A stretch of DNA of 64,000 nucleotides from Deferrisoma camini S3R1 (lineage in GTDB: Bacteria > Desulfobacterota > Deferrisomatia > Deferrisomatales > Deferrisomataceae). Under the pieces are notes generated by a model that worked only from the letters and a program-made list of their open reading frames with translations, had not been told where the DNA came from and did no database searches. Shown piece after piece: positions 1 to 8,435 of the stretch (the stretch's first letter is position 1; each line of letters starts with the position of its first letter). The stretch covers positions 2,815,014 through 2,879,013 of the forward strand of contig NZ_JAFN01000001.1 in assembly GCF_000526155.1 (NCBI RefSeq), in the 5' to 3' direction. The translations under genes were made by a program, and so were the position numbers.

Positions 1-3000
1 TGAACAGCTGGAACGCGACCCTTCCGTCCAGGCGCACCCGCCAGTCCCGGGTGGGCGGCGCGTCGGGCGGCGGCGGCCGGTGGTCCCCCACGTAGCGGCG
101 GAACGACAGGGCCGTCTCCCCCTCCCGGGCGGTGGCCGCCACCTCGGGGGTGAACGGGATCCCGAGGAACCGCAGGCCCGACCCGGCGGGGGCGATGGGC
201 GGGCTGCCCCGCGGGTCCCGGTCGTACCCGATGTTGCCGTCGGGGTAGATGTCGAGGGTGACCGTGAACGGGTGCTCGGCGCCGTCGGCCCGGAACTCCA
301 CGCCGCCGTACGCGTCGGGCACCGCAAGCGCGAGCCCGGCGTCCTGGATCACGATCCGCCGGCCCGGCCCGTCGAGGACGACGCCCGGCGCCGCCCCGTC
401 GGCGGCGGCCCGGGGGTGCAGCGTGGCCGACCAGTACCGGAGGGGCCAGCCGGCGGACGCGTCCGGGGGCACGAGGCCGTCGGGCCCCACCAGGATCTGG
501 CCCGACGCGTCCACCTCGCCGCGGAACCCGAGGGCCAGGTCCACCGGGTACGGCACCAGCAGGTCGCCTTCCACCAGGCTGCGGGCCACGGCCGAGTCGT
601 CGAACTCCACCACCGCCCCGCCGATGCGCGCCCGGAACCCGGCCACCTCCCGCGCCACGAAGTCCCGCTCCAGCAACCACAGGCCGTCGGCGCCGGACGA
701 GGTGAGCACCACGGCCGCCCGCTGCCCCCACGCCTGGACGACGTCGGACAGGGGGGTGCCGTCCACCTGGATCGCGGCCAGCCCCCCGCCGCCGTCGCCG
801 GCCCCCTCCCGCGGCGCGGGCAGGGGCGGGGCCTCGGGCCACGGCAGGTCCACCCGCCCGCCGGTGAGGTGGAGCCCTCCCCGGCCGGCGAGACCGGCCC
901 GGTACTCGGCGATCCACGCGTCGGCCTCCTCGGCGGACGCCGGCGGCACCAGGGCGCGCCGGGGCGGGCCCGGCCGGAGGTCCCCGGCCGCCGCGGACCG
1001 GCCCCCGGGGATCACCAGCCGGGCCTCGGCCGGGCGGTACGTGAACCCGCCCAGCTGCACCGCGCCGGCCGGCAGGGGCTCGGTCTGGAACCCGCTGCTC
1101 CCGGGCGCGCGGCCGAGGTTCTGGAACCGCACGGGCTGGGCGGCGTACGCGGCCGGCAGACGCACCTCGCCCGCCAGGGAGAGCCCCCCGACCCCGTCGC
1201 CGTCCAGCTCGAACACACCCCCGTCCACCGCCAGCTCGAACCCGGCCGGGTCCTCCAGGCGGAGGGGCTCGGCGGACGGGGCGACGCCGAAGAACGCCGG
1301 CGCCTCGGCCGCCGGCACCACCTCGATCTCGCCGGTGAGGCGTCCGTCCGTGGCCAGCTCGAGGCGGGCGAACCGGCCGTACAGGTACGCGCTCGCCGGG
1401 TCCACGGTCTCGAACAGGCCGGTCCGGGACTCGTCCACCCCCGGGGTCAGGGCCAGGTCCGACCGGGCGTGGACGGCCACCCGCACGTAGCCCCCGGCCA
1501 GGGCCACCCCCTGCCACTCGGGGCCCTGGCCGCCGTGGGTGGCGTACCCCAGGTGGGGGGAGAAGTCCGCCACGATCCGGGCCCCGGCCAGCTTCAACGC
1601 GACGTCGTCCCCGTAGGGCACGAACACCCCGGGCCGCACGTACGGGTGGAGGTCGGGCAGGTCGTCGGGGAACCGGCGCTCGGCCACGAACTCGCCGCCC
1701 GAGACGATCTCGACCCGCTCCAGGGGGAGCACCCCCGGGACGTCCACGGGGCGCACCGCGCCGGGCATCGGGTACCACAGGTCCAGGTCGGCGGTGGCCC
1801 GGGACGCCTCCAGGTCCAGGCGCCGCAGGCTGAACCCGTGCCCGCCCAGGGACAGGGGGACCGGCTCGCCCTGGAGCGAGGCCGTGCCCATGGTGACCCG
1901 GGCCACCAGGGGGTCGGGGGTGGCCTCGACCCTCACCCCCTCGAAGCGCACAGGGACCTCGGCCCCGGAGGTGTCGCCCCGCCACGTGAGGTGGGCGGTG
2001 CCGGACAGCGCCCCGCCGGGCTTGGCGCCGGGATCGTAGGCGTCGACCACCACCTCGAACCCGCCCATGAGCAGGGTGGCGGGCAGCCCGCCGGGGTGGG
2101 TCACCCGGACCTCCGTCCACGGGGCGAACCCCCCGAGGCTGGCCAGGTACAGCCCCGGCTCCTCGGGAGTCCACGGGCCCACCGTGACAGGCCGGTCCCG
2201 GTCCCCGGGCTGCACCCGCACCACGGCGTCGCCGGCCAGCCAGCCGGCCGGTTCGGTGGCCCCGTCGGGCAGCACCCGGTGGATCGCCAGGGGCATGGGG
2301 TAGCCCGGGTACGGGCCCTCGTCGGTCCGCTCGCCGACCACGTCCCGGATCCCCCGGGCCGTGCTGCGCGCCCGGGCGGCCAGGTCCGTGCGCTCAGCCC
2401 GGGTCAGCCTCCCCCCCGCCGCCCGGGACACCGTGCGTTCCAGCCCCCGGCACGTGGCCTCCGCCGGCGGGGGGGGCAGGTCCCGCAGGCGCCCCCTCTC
2501 GAGCCGGTCCGCCAGCTCGTCGGCGTACGCGGCCAGGTCGCGCAGGTTCGCCGTGCACCGGCGGGTCTGGGCCCCGGCCCACGCCGCGTACCCGTTGTCC
2601 GTGACCTCGCCGAGGAACCAGCCCGGCACCCCCGCGTCGGCGTGCAGGGACCCGTCGTCGGCGAGACCGTCGGCGCCGACGGACGACCGGAAGCCGGTGA
2701 TCGCGCCCGTCGGGGGCCCGTCCCCGGAGAACGGTCCGCCCCCGGTCGCTTCGACCCGGTCGCACAGGGTCGGGACCCTGCCGGAGAAGGTGACCCCGCA
2801 CGCGAGGGGCGCACGCGAGAACCCCCGTTCCTCGGGGGCTGGCCGGACCCGCTCGGCGAAGTCGAACCGGCCCACCTGCCGCGACACGCGCACCGTGTAC
2901 GACACCGTGGCGCGGTCCACCTCGCGCCCGTCCCGGAGCAGCCGCACCACCAGGTCGCCGTCGGCGGTGAGGGCCGGGGCCCGCCACGGCAGGGCCACGT

Positions 3001-4153
3001 CCAGGTACGGGCTGGACACCCGTCCCCCGTCCGCGGTGGCCGGGGGCAGGGCCGACAGGAACCGCCGGACCCACGGCACGCCCCCCTGGGCCAGCTCGAG
3101 GACGAGGTCGTCCCGGGTGCGAAACGCGCCGTTCTGGACCCGGGCGACCAGGACGACGTCCCGGTCGGCCTCCACCGTCTCCCGGAGGTGGATCCCCAGG
3201 CTCGCCGAGAGCCGGCCCGGGACCGACCCGGCGCCCAGGGTCACCGGGTCGGCTGCGAGCCGCACCGCCCCGATCACGGCCTTCCCCGGCTCCGGCGGCT
3301 CGTCCAGGGTGAACGCCACCCAGTCGCTCACCACGGGCTCGCGCCCGTCGAAGAACGCGGTCACCCGCCACCGGTGGTCGCCCCCCCGGAACCCCACGGC
3401 GTCGGCCGCGGGCACCGCGTACCGGTCCCCGGCGGTCTCGACCCCCCACACCGGCACCCACGCGTCGGACAGGCCGTCGGCGGCGGTGGCCGCGCGCCAG
3501 CGGGACGCCCGGAGCCCGCCGGTGCCGACGGGGCGGGCCTGGAGTTCCACCCGGTAGCGCTGCGGAACCGCCCGGGAGGCGGCCTTGCCCGTGGCCTGGA
3601 GCCGCCACCGGAACGCCAGGCCGAGCGGGTCGGCCCGGGAGCCCGACGCCGGGGCCACGGGCACCAGGGACGGCGGGAGCGGGGCCGGGTTGGTCACGAA
3701 GTACCGGATCGTCGGTACCGCGATCACCGTCCGGCGCCCGGTGCCGTTGTCCAGGGTCAGGGTGACGGCGTGGGAGCCGGGCTCGTGGGTGGGCAGGGGC
3801 ACCCCGGTCTCGTCGGAGCGCACGGTGAAGTCGGTGCCGTAGGTGAGCGTCCGGCTCATCACCGCGATCGGGTACCCGTCCACCACCCACCGGATGGTCA
3901 GGGGGCCGTTGCCGGCGTACCGCACCCGGGCCTCGGCGTAGAACCCGGCCTCGCCCTGGGGCACGGTCTGGCTGCCCGTGCCGTTGGGGAACGTGATCTG
4001 CACGTAGCTGGGCACCACCACCGGCGACGTGGTGGAGCCCGCACCCGCGCCCTGGACCCCCACCTCCACCTGGACGGCGGCCCGCGCGGGCGCGCCGAGG
4101 AGTCCCGCGAGCAGCGCGACGAGTAGAACCCGACCGATACGATGCGTTCCCAT
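1..4153 (-). CDS. Giant secreted/surface protein, 3' end outside window
   Basis: The minus-strand frame is open from an ATG at 4153 to the left edge, giving at least 1384 codons with no stop. GGGGAG lies 5 nt upstream of the ATG. The N-terminus (MGTHRIGRVLLVALLAGLLG, then APARA-AV) is a signal peptide. Residues about 30-160 form a beta-rich domain ending in VPTIRYFV that resembles almost the whole of the lipoprotein encoded just upstream. The rest looks like beta-sandwich or carbohydrate-binding-like repeats with many DG, GG and W positions; I recognise no catalytic motif. It is the third gene of a cluster with an outer-membrane barrel and that lipoprotein, so a cell-surface role is likely but unproven. 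The long plus-strand open frame over the same DNA is a GC-driven shadow. Confidence 0.8.
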   Translation of the reverse strand, partial: MGTHRIGRVLLVALLAGLLGAPARAAVQVEVGVQGAGAGSTTSPVVVPSYVQITFPNGTGSQTVPQGEAGFYAEARVRYAGNGPLTIRWVVDGYPIAVMSRTLTYGTDFTVRSDETGVPLPTHEPGSHAVTLTLDNGTGRRTVIAVPTIRYFVTNPAPLPPSLVPVAPASGSRADPLGLAFRWRLQATGKAASRAVPQRYRVELQARPVGTGGLRASRWRAATAADGLSDAWVPVWGVETAGDRYAVPAADAVGFRGGDHRWRVTAFFDGREPVVSDWVAFTLDEPPEPGKAVIGAVRLAADPVTLGAGSVPGRLSASLGIHLRETVEADRDVVLVARVQNGAFRTRDDLVLELAQGGVPWVRRFLSALPPATADGGRVSSPYLDVALPWRAPALTADGDLVVRLLRDGREVDRATVSYTVRVSRQVGRFDFAERVRPAPEERGFSRAPLACGVTFSGRVPTLCDRVEATGGGPFSGDGPPTGAITGFRSSVGADGLADDGSLHADAGVPGWFLGEVTDNGYAAWAGAQTRRCTANLRDLAAYADELADRLERGRLRDLPPPPAEATCRGLERTVSRAAGGRLTRAERTDLAARARSTARGIRDVVGERTDEGPYPGYPMPLAIHRVLPDGATEPAGWLAGDAVVRVQPGDRDRPVTVGPWTPEEPGLYLASLGGFAPWTEVRVTHPGGLPATLLMGGFEVVVDAYDPGAKPGGALSGTAHLTWRGDTSGAEVPVRFEGVRVEATPDPLVARVTMGTASLQGEPVPLSLGGHGFSLRRLDLEASRATADLDLWYPMPGAVRPVDVPGVLPLERVEIVSGGEFVAERRFPDDLPDLHPYVRPGVFVPYGDDVALKLAGARIVADFSPHLGYATHGGQGPEWQGVALAGGYVRVAVHARSDLALTPGVDESRTGLFETVDPASAYLYGRFARLELATDGRLTGEIEVVPAAEAPAFFGVAPSAEPLRLEDPAGFELAVDGGVFELDGDGVGGLSLAGEVRLPAAYAAQPVRFQNLGRAPGSSGFQTEPLPAGAVQLGGFTYRPAEARLVIPGGRSAAAGDLRPGPPRRALVPPASAEEADAWIAEYRAGLAGRGGLHLTGGRVDLPWPEAPPLPAPREGAGDGGGGLAAIQVDGTPLSDVVQAWGQRAAVVLTSSGADGLWLLERDFVAREVAGFRARIGGAVVEFDDSAVARSLVEGDLLVPYPVDLALGFRGEVDASGQILVGPDGLVPPDASAGWPLRYWSATLHPRAAADGAAPGVVLDGPGRRIVIQDAGLALAVPDAYGGVEFRADGAEHPFTVTLDIYPDGNIGYDRDPRGSPPIAPAGSGLRFLGIPFTPEVAATAREGETALSFRRYVGDHRPPPPDAPPTRDWRVRLDGRVAFQLF

Positions 4154-4283
4154 GAGGGCTCCCCAGCAAGCGGTCACCGGGCCGCGGGCGCCGGCGCCCC
4201 GATCACGGAAGGCAGGTGCAAGTGCAAGGTCCGAGGTCCAAGGTGCACGGAACCGATCACCGATCACGGATCACTGTTCCCCG
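4154..4283. repeat. Spacer of degenerate short tandem repeats
   Basis: This 130-bp spacer between two surface genes contains runs such as AAGGTCCGAGGTCCAAGGT and CGATCACCGATCACGGATCA, which are imperfect 7-9-nt tandem units. It belongs to the same general class of degenerate spacer repeats seen elsewhere in the window. I see no gene in it. Confidence 0.6.
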
Positions 4284-4727
4284 TCACTTCACGAAATACC
4301 GCACCGCGGGCACCTCGATGTCCCCGGCCGGCTCGTCGATACGAAGGGTCACCCAGTGGGTGCCGGGCTCGAAGGTGGGCAGAGGCGTGTCCTCCCCGGT
4401 CTCCAGAACAAGGGTCGTGCCGTAGGTGACCAGGTGCTGGACCTGCTCCAAGGGCCGGCCGTCCACGAGCCAGGTGGCCCGAAACACCCCGTTGCCCGAG
4501 AGATTGATGACCGCCCGGGCGCGGATCCGGCCGTTGCGCTCCACCGTGGCCGACCCAAACCCGTTGTCGAGGGTGATCTCCACCCGGGTCAGGGTGAGGG
4601 GGCCGGTGGTGGCGCCCCCTGTCACCCGTAACCGCGGGGCAACGGGAGCCGCGGAGTCGGGCCGGGGGCCCCCGGCACACCCCGCGAGGGCGAGCACCAC
4701 CCACCACCCGACCGCTCTCCTCCACAT
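4284..4727 (-). CDS. Small lipoprotein, homologous to the N-terminal domain of the downstream giant protein
   Basis: The product is 147 aa starting at ATG 4727. The N-terminus MWRRAVGWWVVLALAGCAGG is a lipoprotein signal with the lipobox LAGC. The body is predicted beta-rich and contains WLVDGRPLEQVQHLVTYGTT, then PLPTFEPGTHWVTLRI and VPAVRYFVK. The giant protein encoded just downstream has the parallel pieces WVVDGYPI, LTYGTDF, PLPTHEPGSHAVTLTL and VPTIRYFV. The two are therefore paralogous domains, one anchored as a lipoprotein and one at the N-terminus of a large protein. The gene begins 3 nt after the stop of the upstream barrel gene, so the two are co-transcribed. Function is unknown. 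Confidence 0.8.
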   Translation of the reverse strand: MWRRAVGWWVVLALAGCAGGPRPDSAAPVAPRLRVTGGATTGPLTLTRVEITLDNGFGSATVERNGRIRARAVINLSGNGVFRATWLVDGRPLEQVQHLVTYGTTLVLETGEDTPLPTFEPGTHWVTLRIDEPAGDIEVPAVRYFVK

Positions 4728-4729
4728 GG

Positions 4730-6910
4730 TCACCACTCCGTCTCGGCGCCGAAGCGGTACGGGGCGCCGAAGTTGAAGGTGAGGAAGGTCAGGTACTCCT
4801 TGCTGTCGTTGGCGTCGTCGAGCCGGTCGTCCACCCGGTTGTACTCGCCGGTGACCGCCAGCTGCACGTCGACCCAGTCGGCCCCGGCCAGCAGCCGGTC
4901 CACGTTCCACGCCAGCCGTACGCTGCCGCCCGTGGTCACCGTGTCCACCGACCCGTCGCTCGCGTCTGCGAGCTGGTACGACACCTGTCCCGACAGGTCG
5001 ACCCACTCGGGCCACACGGGCACGGCCAGGGTGAGGGAGGCCAGGCGGGACCGGTCGGTCTTGGCGTCGGTGATCGATTGGTTGAACGAGAGGCTGAGGT
5101 TGGCCGAGCCGGCGGAGCCCGACAGCCCGGTGGTCAAGGTGACTGACCGGGTGTCGGTGTCGTTGCCGGCGGCGGAGCGGTCGTCGAGAAAGCCGAGGCT
5201 GCCCCCCACGGCGCCGCTCCACGGCCCGTAGGCGTGGGCCAGGTTCAGGGACACCTGCTGGTTGAGGTTGTCCACCCCCGTGGTCCCGGGAGGCTCGTCT
5301 CGGCTGTCCTGACGAGCGATGCCGTACCCGAGGTTCATCGACACCCCGCGGGTGCCCCGCCAGCCCAGGCTGGTGTTGCCTGACACGCTGCGCACGATGG
5401 GCTTCGAGGCGTCGCGGCCCACGTTGTCTTCGGTGAACGAGCCCGAGACCGCCCACGACGCCGGTCCGATCCGGGTGGAGAATCCGCCGTCGGCCCCCTG
5501 CCGGTCTCCGGTGAAGCTCGGGGCGGCGATGGTGGCGTAGTCGGTGCCGTAACGCAGGTAGCCCAGGTCAAGGGTGCCGAACCCCAGGTCGCTGGTGAGC
5601 CGAATCTCCCAGGCCGCGTCGCCCTTCTTGCCCTCCCCTGCTGAGGTGTCGTCATCGAACCGGCTGTACGCGTACTGGCCGTCGAGACGTACCGGGCCCC
5701 AGGCGCTCTCCACCCGCACACCCACGGTGTCCCCCTCCTGCGGCCCTCCGTTGCTCTGGTCGTACGCGCCCGAGGGGCTCTCGTTGCGGCCCGACAGCGC
5801 CGTGAGGTGGAAGTCCAGATGGCCGTCGGCAAGCAGCGGACCCGCCACCGAGACGCCGTAGGTCTGGCTCTCCCGTCCGGACGAGAACAGCCCCGACTCC
5901 CACCCGTCCACGGTGTCGGTGCGCACGTCGAACGCGCGGACCTCGGCCCGGCCCACCTTCAGGTGGAGCTGGGCTCCCCGGCGGGACAGCCCGGCCACGG
6001 TCAGGGGGGTCTCGTCCACCGTGACGTCCCCGAGCTCGAGCCGCTGCTCGCCGTAGGCGGCTTCGAGCCGGAACCCCGACGAGAGGGTGAACGGGTCGGG
6101 GGCGTCCTTGTCGTACTGGAGGTTCACCCCCGAGAACCGAACCCGAAACTCCCCCTTCTCCGCGTAGGCCTCCACGTTGAGGTTGCCCGACAGGCGGTCG
6201 CCGGAGGCTCCGCCCCGGCTGCGGGCGTTGTAGCCGTAGTTGAACGACAGGCTTCCGTTGAGCCCCAGGACCCCCCGGGGGCCCCCTGCCGGGGTCCCGG
6301 TCACCCGGACCGGCACCTCCACCCGCCGGCCTGCCCTGTCCTCGGCAGCGAACACGTGGGTCCCCGGCTCCAGGTCCGCGGGGGGGGGGTAACGAACGGT
6401 GTCGCCTCGGACCTCCACCGCACCGGTCACCTCGGCACCGTCGAGAAAGTACCGGGTGCCACCCCCGACCGGCCCCGATCGGAACACCAGGGGCTGGCCG
6501 CCGGCGATCGGACCGCTTCCGGCCGGGGCCAGCACCGGAGCGGGGCTGGCAGCCACTTCGAGGCGGTACGGGTTGTAGCGGGGGTGGGAAGGGGGGTCCG
6601 TGACCACCCGGCCGTCGGCGGTGCGTACCTCCAGGTAGTACTCCGTTCCCGGGGGAACGGCGGCGCTCGCCGGCAGATCCACGCGGACCCGTCCCTGCTC
6701 CACCGCCGCCGGCACCGACAGGTACCGCCGGGCTCCCACGGCCCGGTAGTAGACGGTGGCCGAGACGACCCGCGCCACCGGCTCGGCCGTCCACCCGATC
6801 GGCTGCCCGGCCGGGTGCGGTCCGGCCGGAGGCAGCGCGGCCGCTGCGTCGCCGGCTGGGGCGGCCAGCATACACCACACAGACACGAGCACCCCCACCG
6901 CCCTCACCAT
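4730..6910 (-). CDS. Putative outer-membrane beta-barrel protein with N-terminal Ig-like domains
   Basis: The product is 726 aa with a signal peptide (MVRAVGVLVSVWCMLAAPAG) and AAGGAG 6 nt before the ATG. Residues about 40-210 contain two beta-sandwich-like segments (SATVYYRAVGARRYLSVPA and a YFLDGAEVTG/EPGTHVFAAED stretch). From about residue 220 to the end it alternates polar and aromatic residues in amphipathic strands, for example LNGSLSFNYGYNAR and LTFLTFNFGAPYRFG. It ends in an aromatic residue (ETEW), as integral outer-membrane proteins often do. No TonB box or plug is evident. It is first in the surface cluster and probably the membrane anchor or conduit for the two downstream products; that role is inferred. 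Confidence 0.75.
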   Translation of the reverse strand: MVRAVGVLVSVWCMLAAPAGDAAAALPPAGPHPAGQPIGWTAEPVARVVSATVYYRAVGARRYLSVPAAVEQGRVRVDLPASAAVPPGTEYYLEVRTADGRVVTDPPSHPRYNPYRLEVAASPAPVLAPAGSGPIAGGQPLVFRSGPVGGGTRYFLDGAEVTGAVEVRGDTVRYPPPADLEPGTHVFAAEDRAGRRVEVPVRVTGTPAGGPRGVLGLNGSLSFNYGYNARSRGGASGDRLSGNLNVEAYAEKGEFRVRFSGVNLQYDKDAPDPFTLSSGFRLEAAYGEQRLELGDVTVDETPLTVAGLSRRGAQLHLKVGRAEVRAFDVRTDTVDGWESGLFSSGRESQTYGVSVAGPLLADGHLDFHLTALSGRNESPSGAYDQSNGGPQEGDTVGVRVESAWGPVRLDGQYAYSRFDDDTSAGEGKKGDAAWEIRLTSDLGFGTLDLGYLRYGTDYATIAAPSFTGDRQGADGGFSTRIGPASWAVSGSFTEDNVGRDASKPIVRSVSGNTSLGWRGTRGVSMNLGYGIARQDSRDEPPGTTGVDNLNQQVSLNLAHAYGPWSGAVGGSLGFLDDRSAAGNDTDTRSVTLTTGLSGSAGSANLSLSFNQSITDAKTDRSRLASLTLAVPVWPEWVDLSGQVSYQLADASDGSVDTVTTGGSVRLAWNVDRLLAGADWVDVQLAVTGEYNRVDDRLDDANDSKEYLTFLTFNFGAPYRFGAETEW

Positions 6911-7139
6911 GGCAGACTCCTTGCCGACCTCGCCTTCTCAGTAACTTCCGCTAGGACGCTGGGAGGCTTGAAAACCTCCAGATTTCCCACACGTTCCAGG
7001 CAGTACCATGCCTCTTCGCCTCCACCCCATGGTCCGGGGGGGCAGGGGGCCTGGTGCGGCGCCCGCCCGCTTAGCCCGCAGGTGCCCAAAACTTCTAGTT
7101 TCTGGTCTCTAGTTGCTGTTCTCCGGCCCCCACGGGGGA
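6911..7139. repeat. Intergenic repeat segment, related to 56259-56345
   Basis: The stretch about 6963-7048 matches 56259-56345: both have GGAGGCTTGAAA or a close variant, then a CACACGTTC/GCACGTTC block, CCATGCCTC or CCATACCTC, and a GGTCCGGGGGG run leading into a foldback arm. A second part at 7088-7130 is a degenerate tandem run around CTAGTTTCTGGTCTCTAGTT. No ORF is supported here. Confidence 0.6.
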
Positions 7140-7937
7140 TCACGGCTTGGCATCCTTGGCATAGAGCACCCCGTCGAAGTAGTACTCCCGGCCCTCGTAA
7201 GCCGTTCCTCCCTCCCGGTGGACGACGTAGGGCACCACGGTTCGGGTCCCGTCCGGGTACCGGAGCACGAGCTCCCCCTGTTCGAGGGTGCCCCGGACGC
7301 TCCAACGCCCGGAGGAGGTGCTCCTACCGAGGGAGCTGCCGTCCTCGGCGGAGCCCCCAGGCTCCCGACCCGTGGTAAACGTCCCGTCCGCCCGCATGGC
7401 CACGGTGCTTTCGCTGGCGGAGCGCTGGCTCGAGACGCCGTGTTGCTCGAAGTGCCACCACACCCCCACGAAATGGGCCGCAAGATCCTGGTCCGGTGGG
7501 AGGAACCGCAGGCTTTCCACGACCCGCATTACCACCGCCCGGTACGCGGGCCCGTAGCCTTCGGGGGAGGTCAGGGCCAGCACGGTGGCACCGCCGCCTT
7601 CGGGGGCCAGGGCCATGGCGGCCCACCCCAGGAGGGAGGAGCGATCGGCCGTCCCTTCCACGGGGCCGCCCAATGCGTCTTGGGCCAGCTCTTCCGGAGC
7701 GCCTGCCGGCGCGAGCCGCAGGCCTCTTTCGGCAATCCCCGCGGTGAAGACTCGGCGCATCTCTTCCACGGTGCCGGCACCGTGGCCCCACACGAGAATC
7801 ACGCCGGGGATCGTGGCATGGCCCAGGAGCACCCCCCCAAGGGTTGCCCGAGCCGTCCAGCCCGCGGGGGGGCGAAACGCGAAGCCTGCCGAGCGCAGCA
7901 CCACCTCGCGCGGATCGGCCGCGCCGTCCCCGTCCAT
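7140..7937 (-). CDS. Hypothetical protein with lipocalin-like C-terminal half
   Basis: The product is 265 aa from ATG 7937; an in-frame extension to 8030 is possible, but that stretch overlaps a dispersed repeat and looks non-native. Residues about 1-150 contain a FRPPAGWTARATLGGVLLGH segment suggestive of a PsbP/DUF1795-like fold. The C-terminal half (GVWWHFEQHGV..., TVAMRADGTFTTG, SGRWSVRGTLEQGELVLRYP, YYFDGVLYAK) reads like a small barrel domain that reports expression-type text matches in lipocalin-like families. No catalytic residues, signal peptide or membrane segment are obvious from the chosen start. The gene stands alone between repeat-rich spacers. Confidence 0.6.
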   Translation of the reverse strand: MDGDGAADPREVVLRSAGFAFRPPAGWTARATLGGVLLGHATIPGVILVWGHGAGTVEEMRRVFTAGIAERGLRLAPAGAPEELAQDALGGPVEGTADRSSLLGWAAMALAPEGGGATVLALTSPEGYGPAYRAVVMRVVESLRFLPPDQDLAAHFVGVWWHFEQHGVSSQRSASESTVAMRADGTFTTGREPGGSAEDGSSLGRSTSSGRWSVRGTLEQGELVLRYPDGTRTVVPYVVHREGGTAYEGREYYFDGVLYAKDAKP

Positions 7938-8435
7938 GGTCACGGCCGCGCCCCCCAAACGTTTGCAATCCTGTTGAACCTCGCGGCCCCCCGCAGTCCG
8001 GGCCCGAACCGACGGCGCGGGCGACGGCATGCGAGGGCGAAACGATCGGATGCGGCGCTCGCGCCCGGCCGGAACCGGGCGCCCACCCCGTACCCTGGCG
8101 ATACGTGTAAAGGCCTTAGTGACTTTGGTCTTCGGTCGCCAGTCATCGGTCTCCGGTCCCGGGTCTCCGGCCCGCTAAGCGCCCTGGCGGCTCCCGAGCC
8201 CCCTTGGCACCGCCATCGATCCGCGCGCTGGATTGCGCCCCCCTTTCGACCCCCTCCCGGTGACCGCTCCCGCGTTCGGAGGGTGGGGCTCCTCGGCCGG
8301 GCATCCGCCCCGCAGAAAAGCGGTTGGGCCGCCTCGCCACGGGTCTCGGTCTCCATAAAGTACGGGGGGCGGGGTCTCCAGAGGGTAACAGGTTTGGGAA
8401 CGTGTACCGTTTTTTCGAGAAACTTTGAGGGAGGG
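7938..8435. repeat. Repeat-rich spacer with a partial dispersed foldback copy
   Basis: The segment about 7948-8100 aligns with the complement of 53711-53850 and with 34310-34450. Shared blocks are GCGACGGCATGCGAGGGCG, CGATCGGATGCGGCGCTCGC and GCCCGGCCGGAACC. The left terminal arm is not recognisable, so this is a partial copy. From about 8125 to 8175 there is a degenerate tandem run (GGTCTTCGGTCGCCAGTC and following). The rest, to 8435, shows no gene; it is the upstream side of no gene and the downstream flank of the regulator. Confidence 0.65.

Noticed and set aside
80-4126. A 1348-codon open frame on the plus strand
   Set aside because: It is antisense to the secreted protein frame, is Pro/Gly/Arg-rich with no domain, and arises from the GC bias of that gene's third positions.
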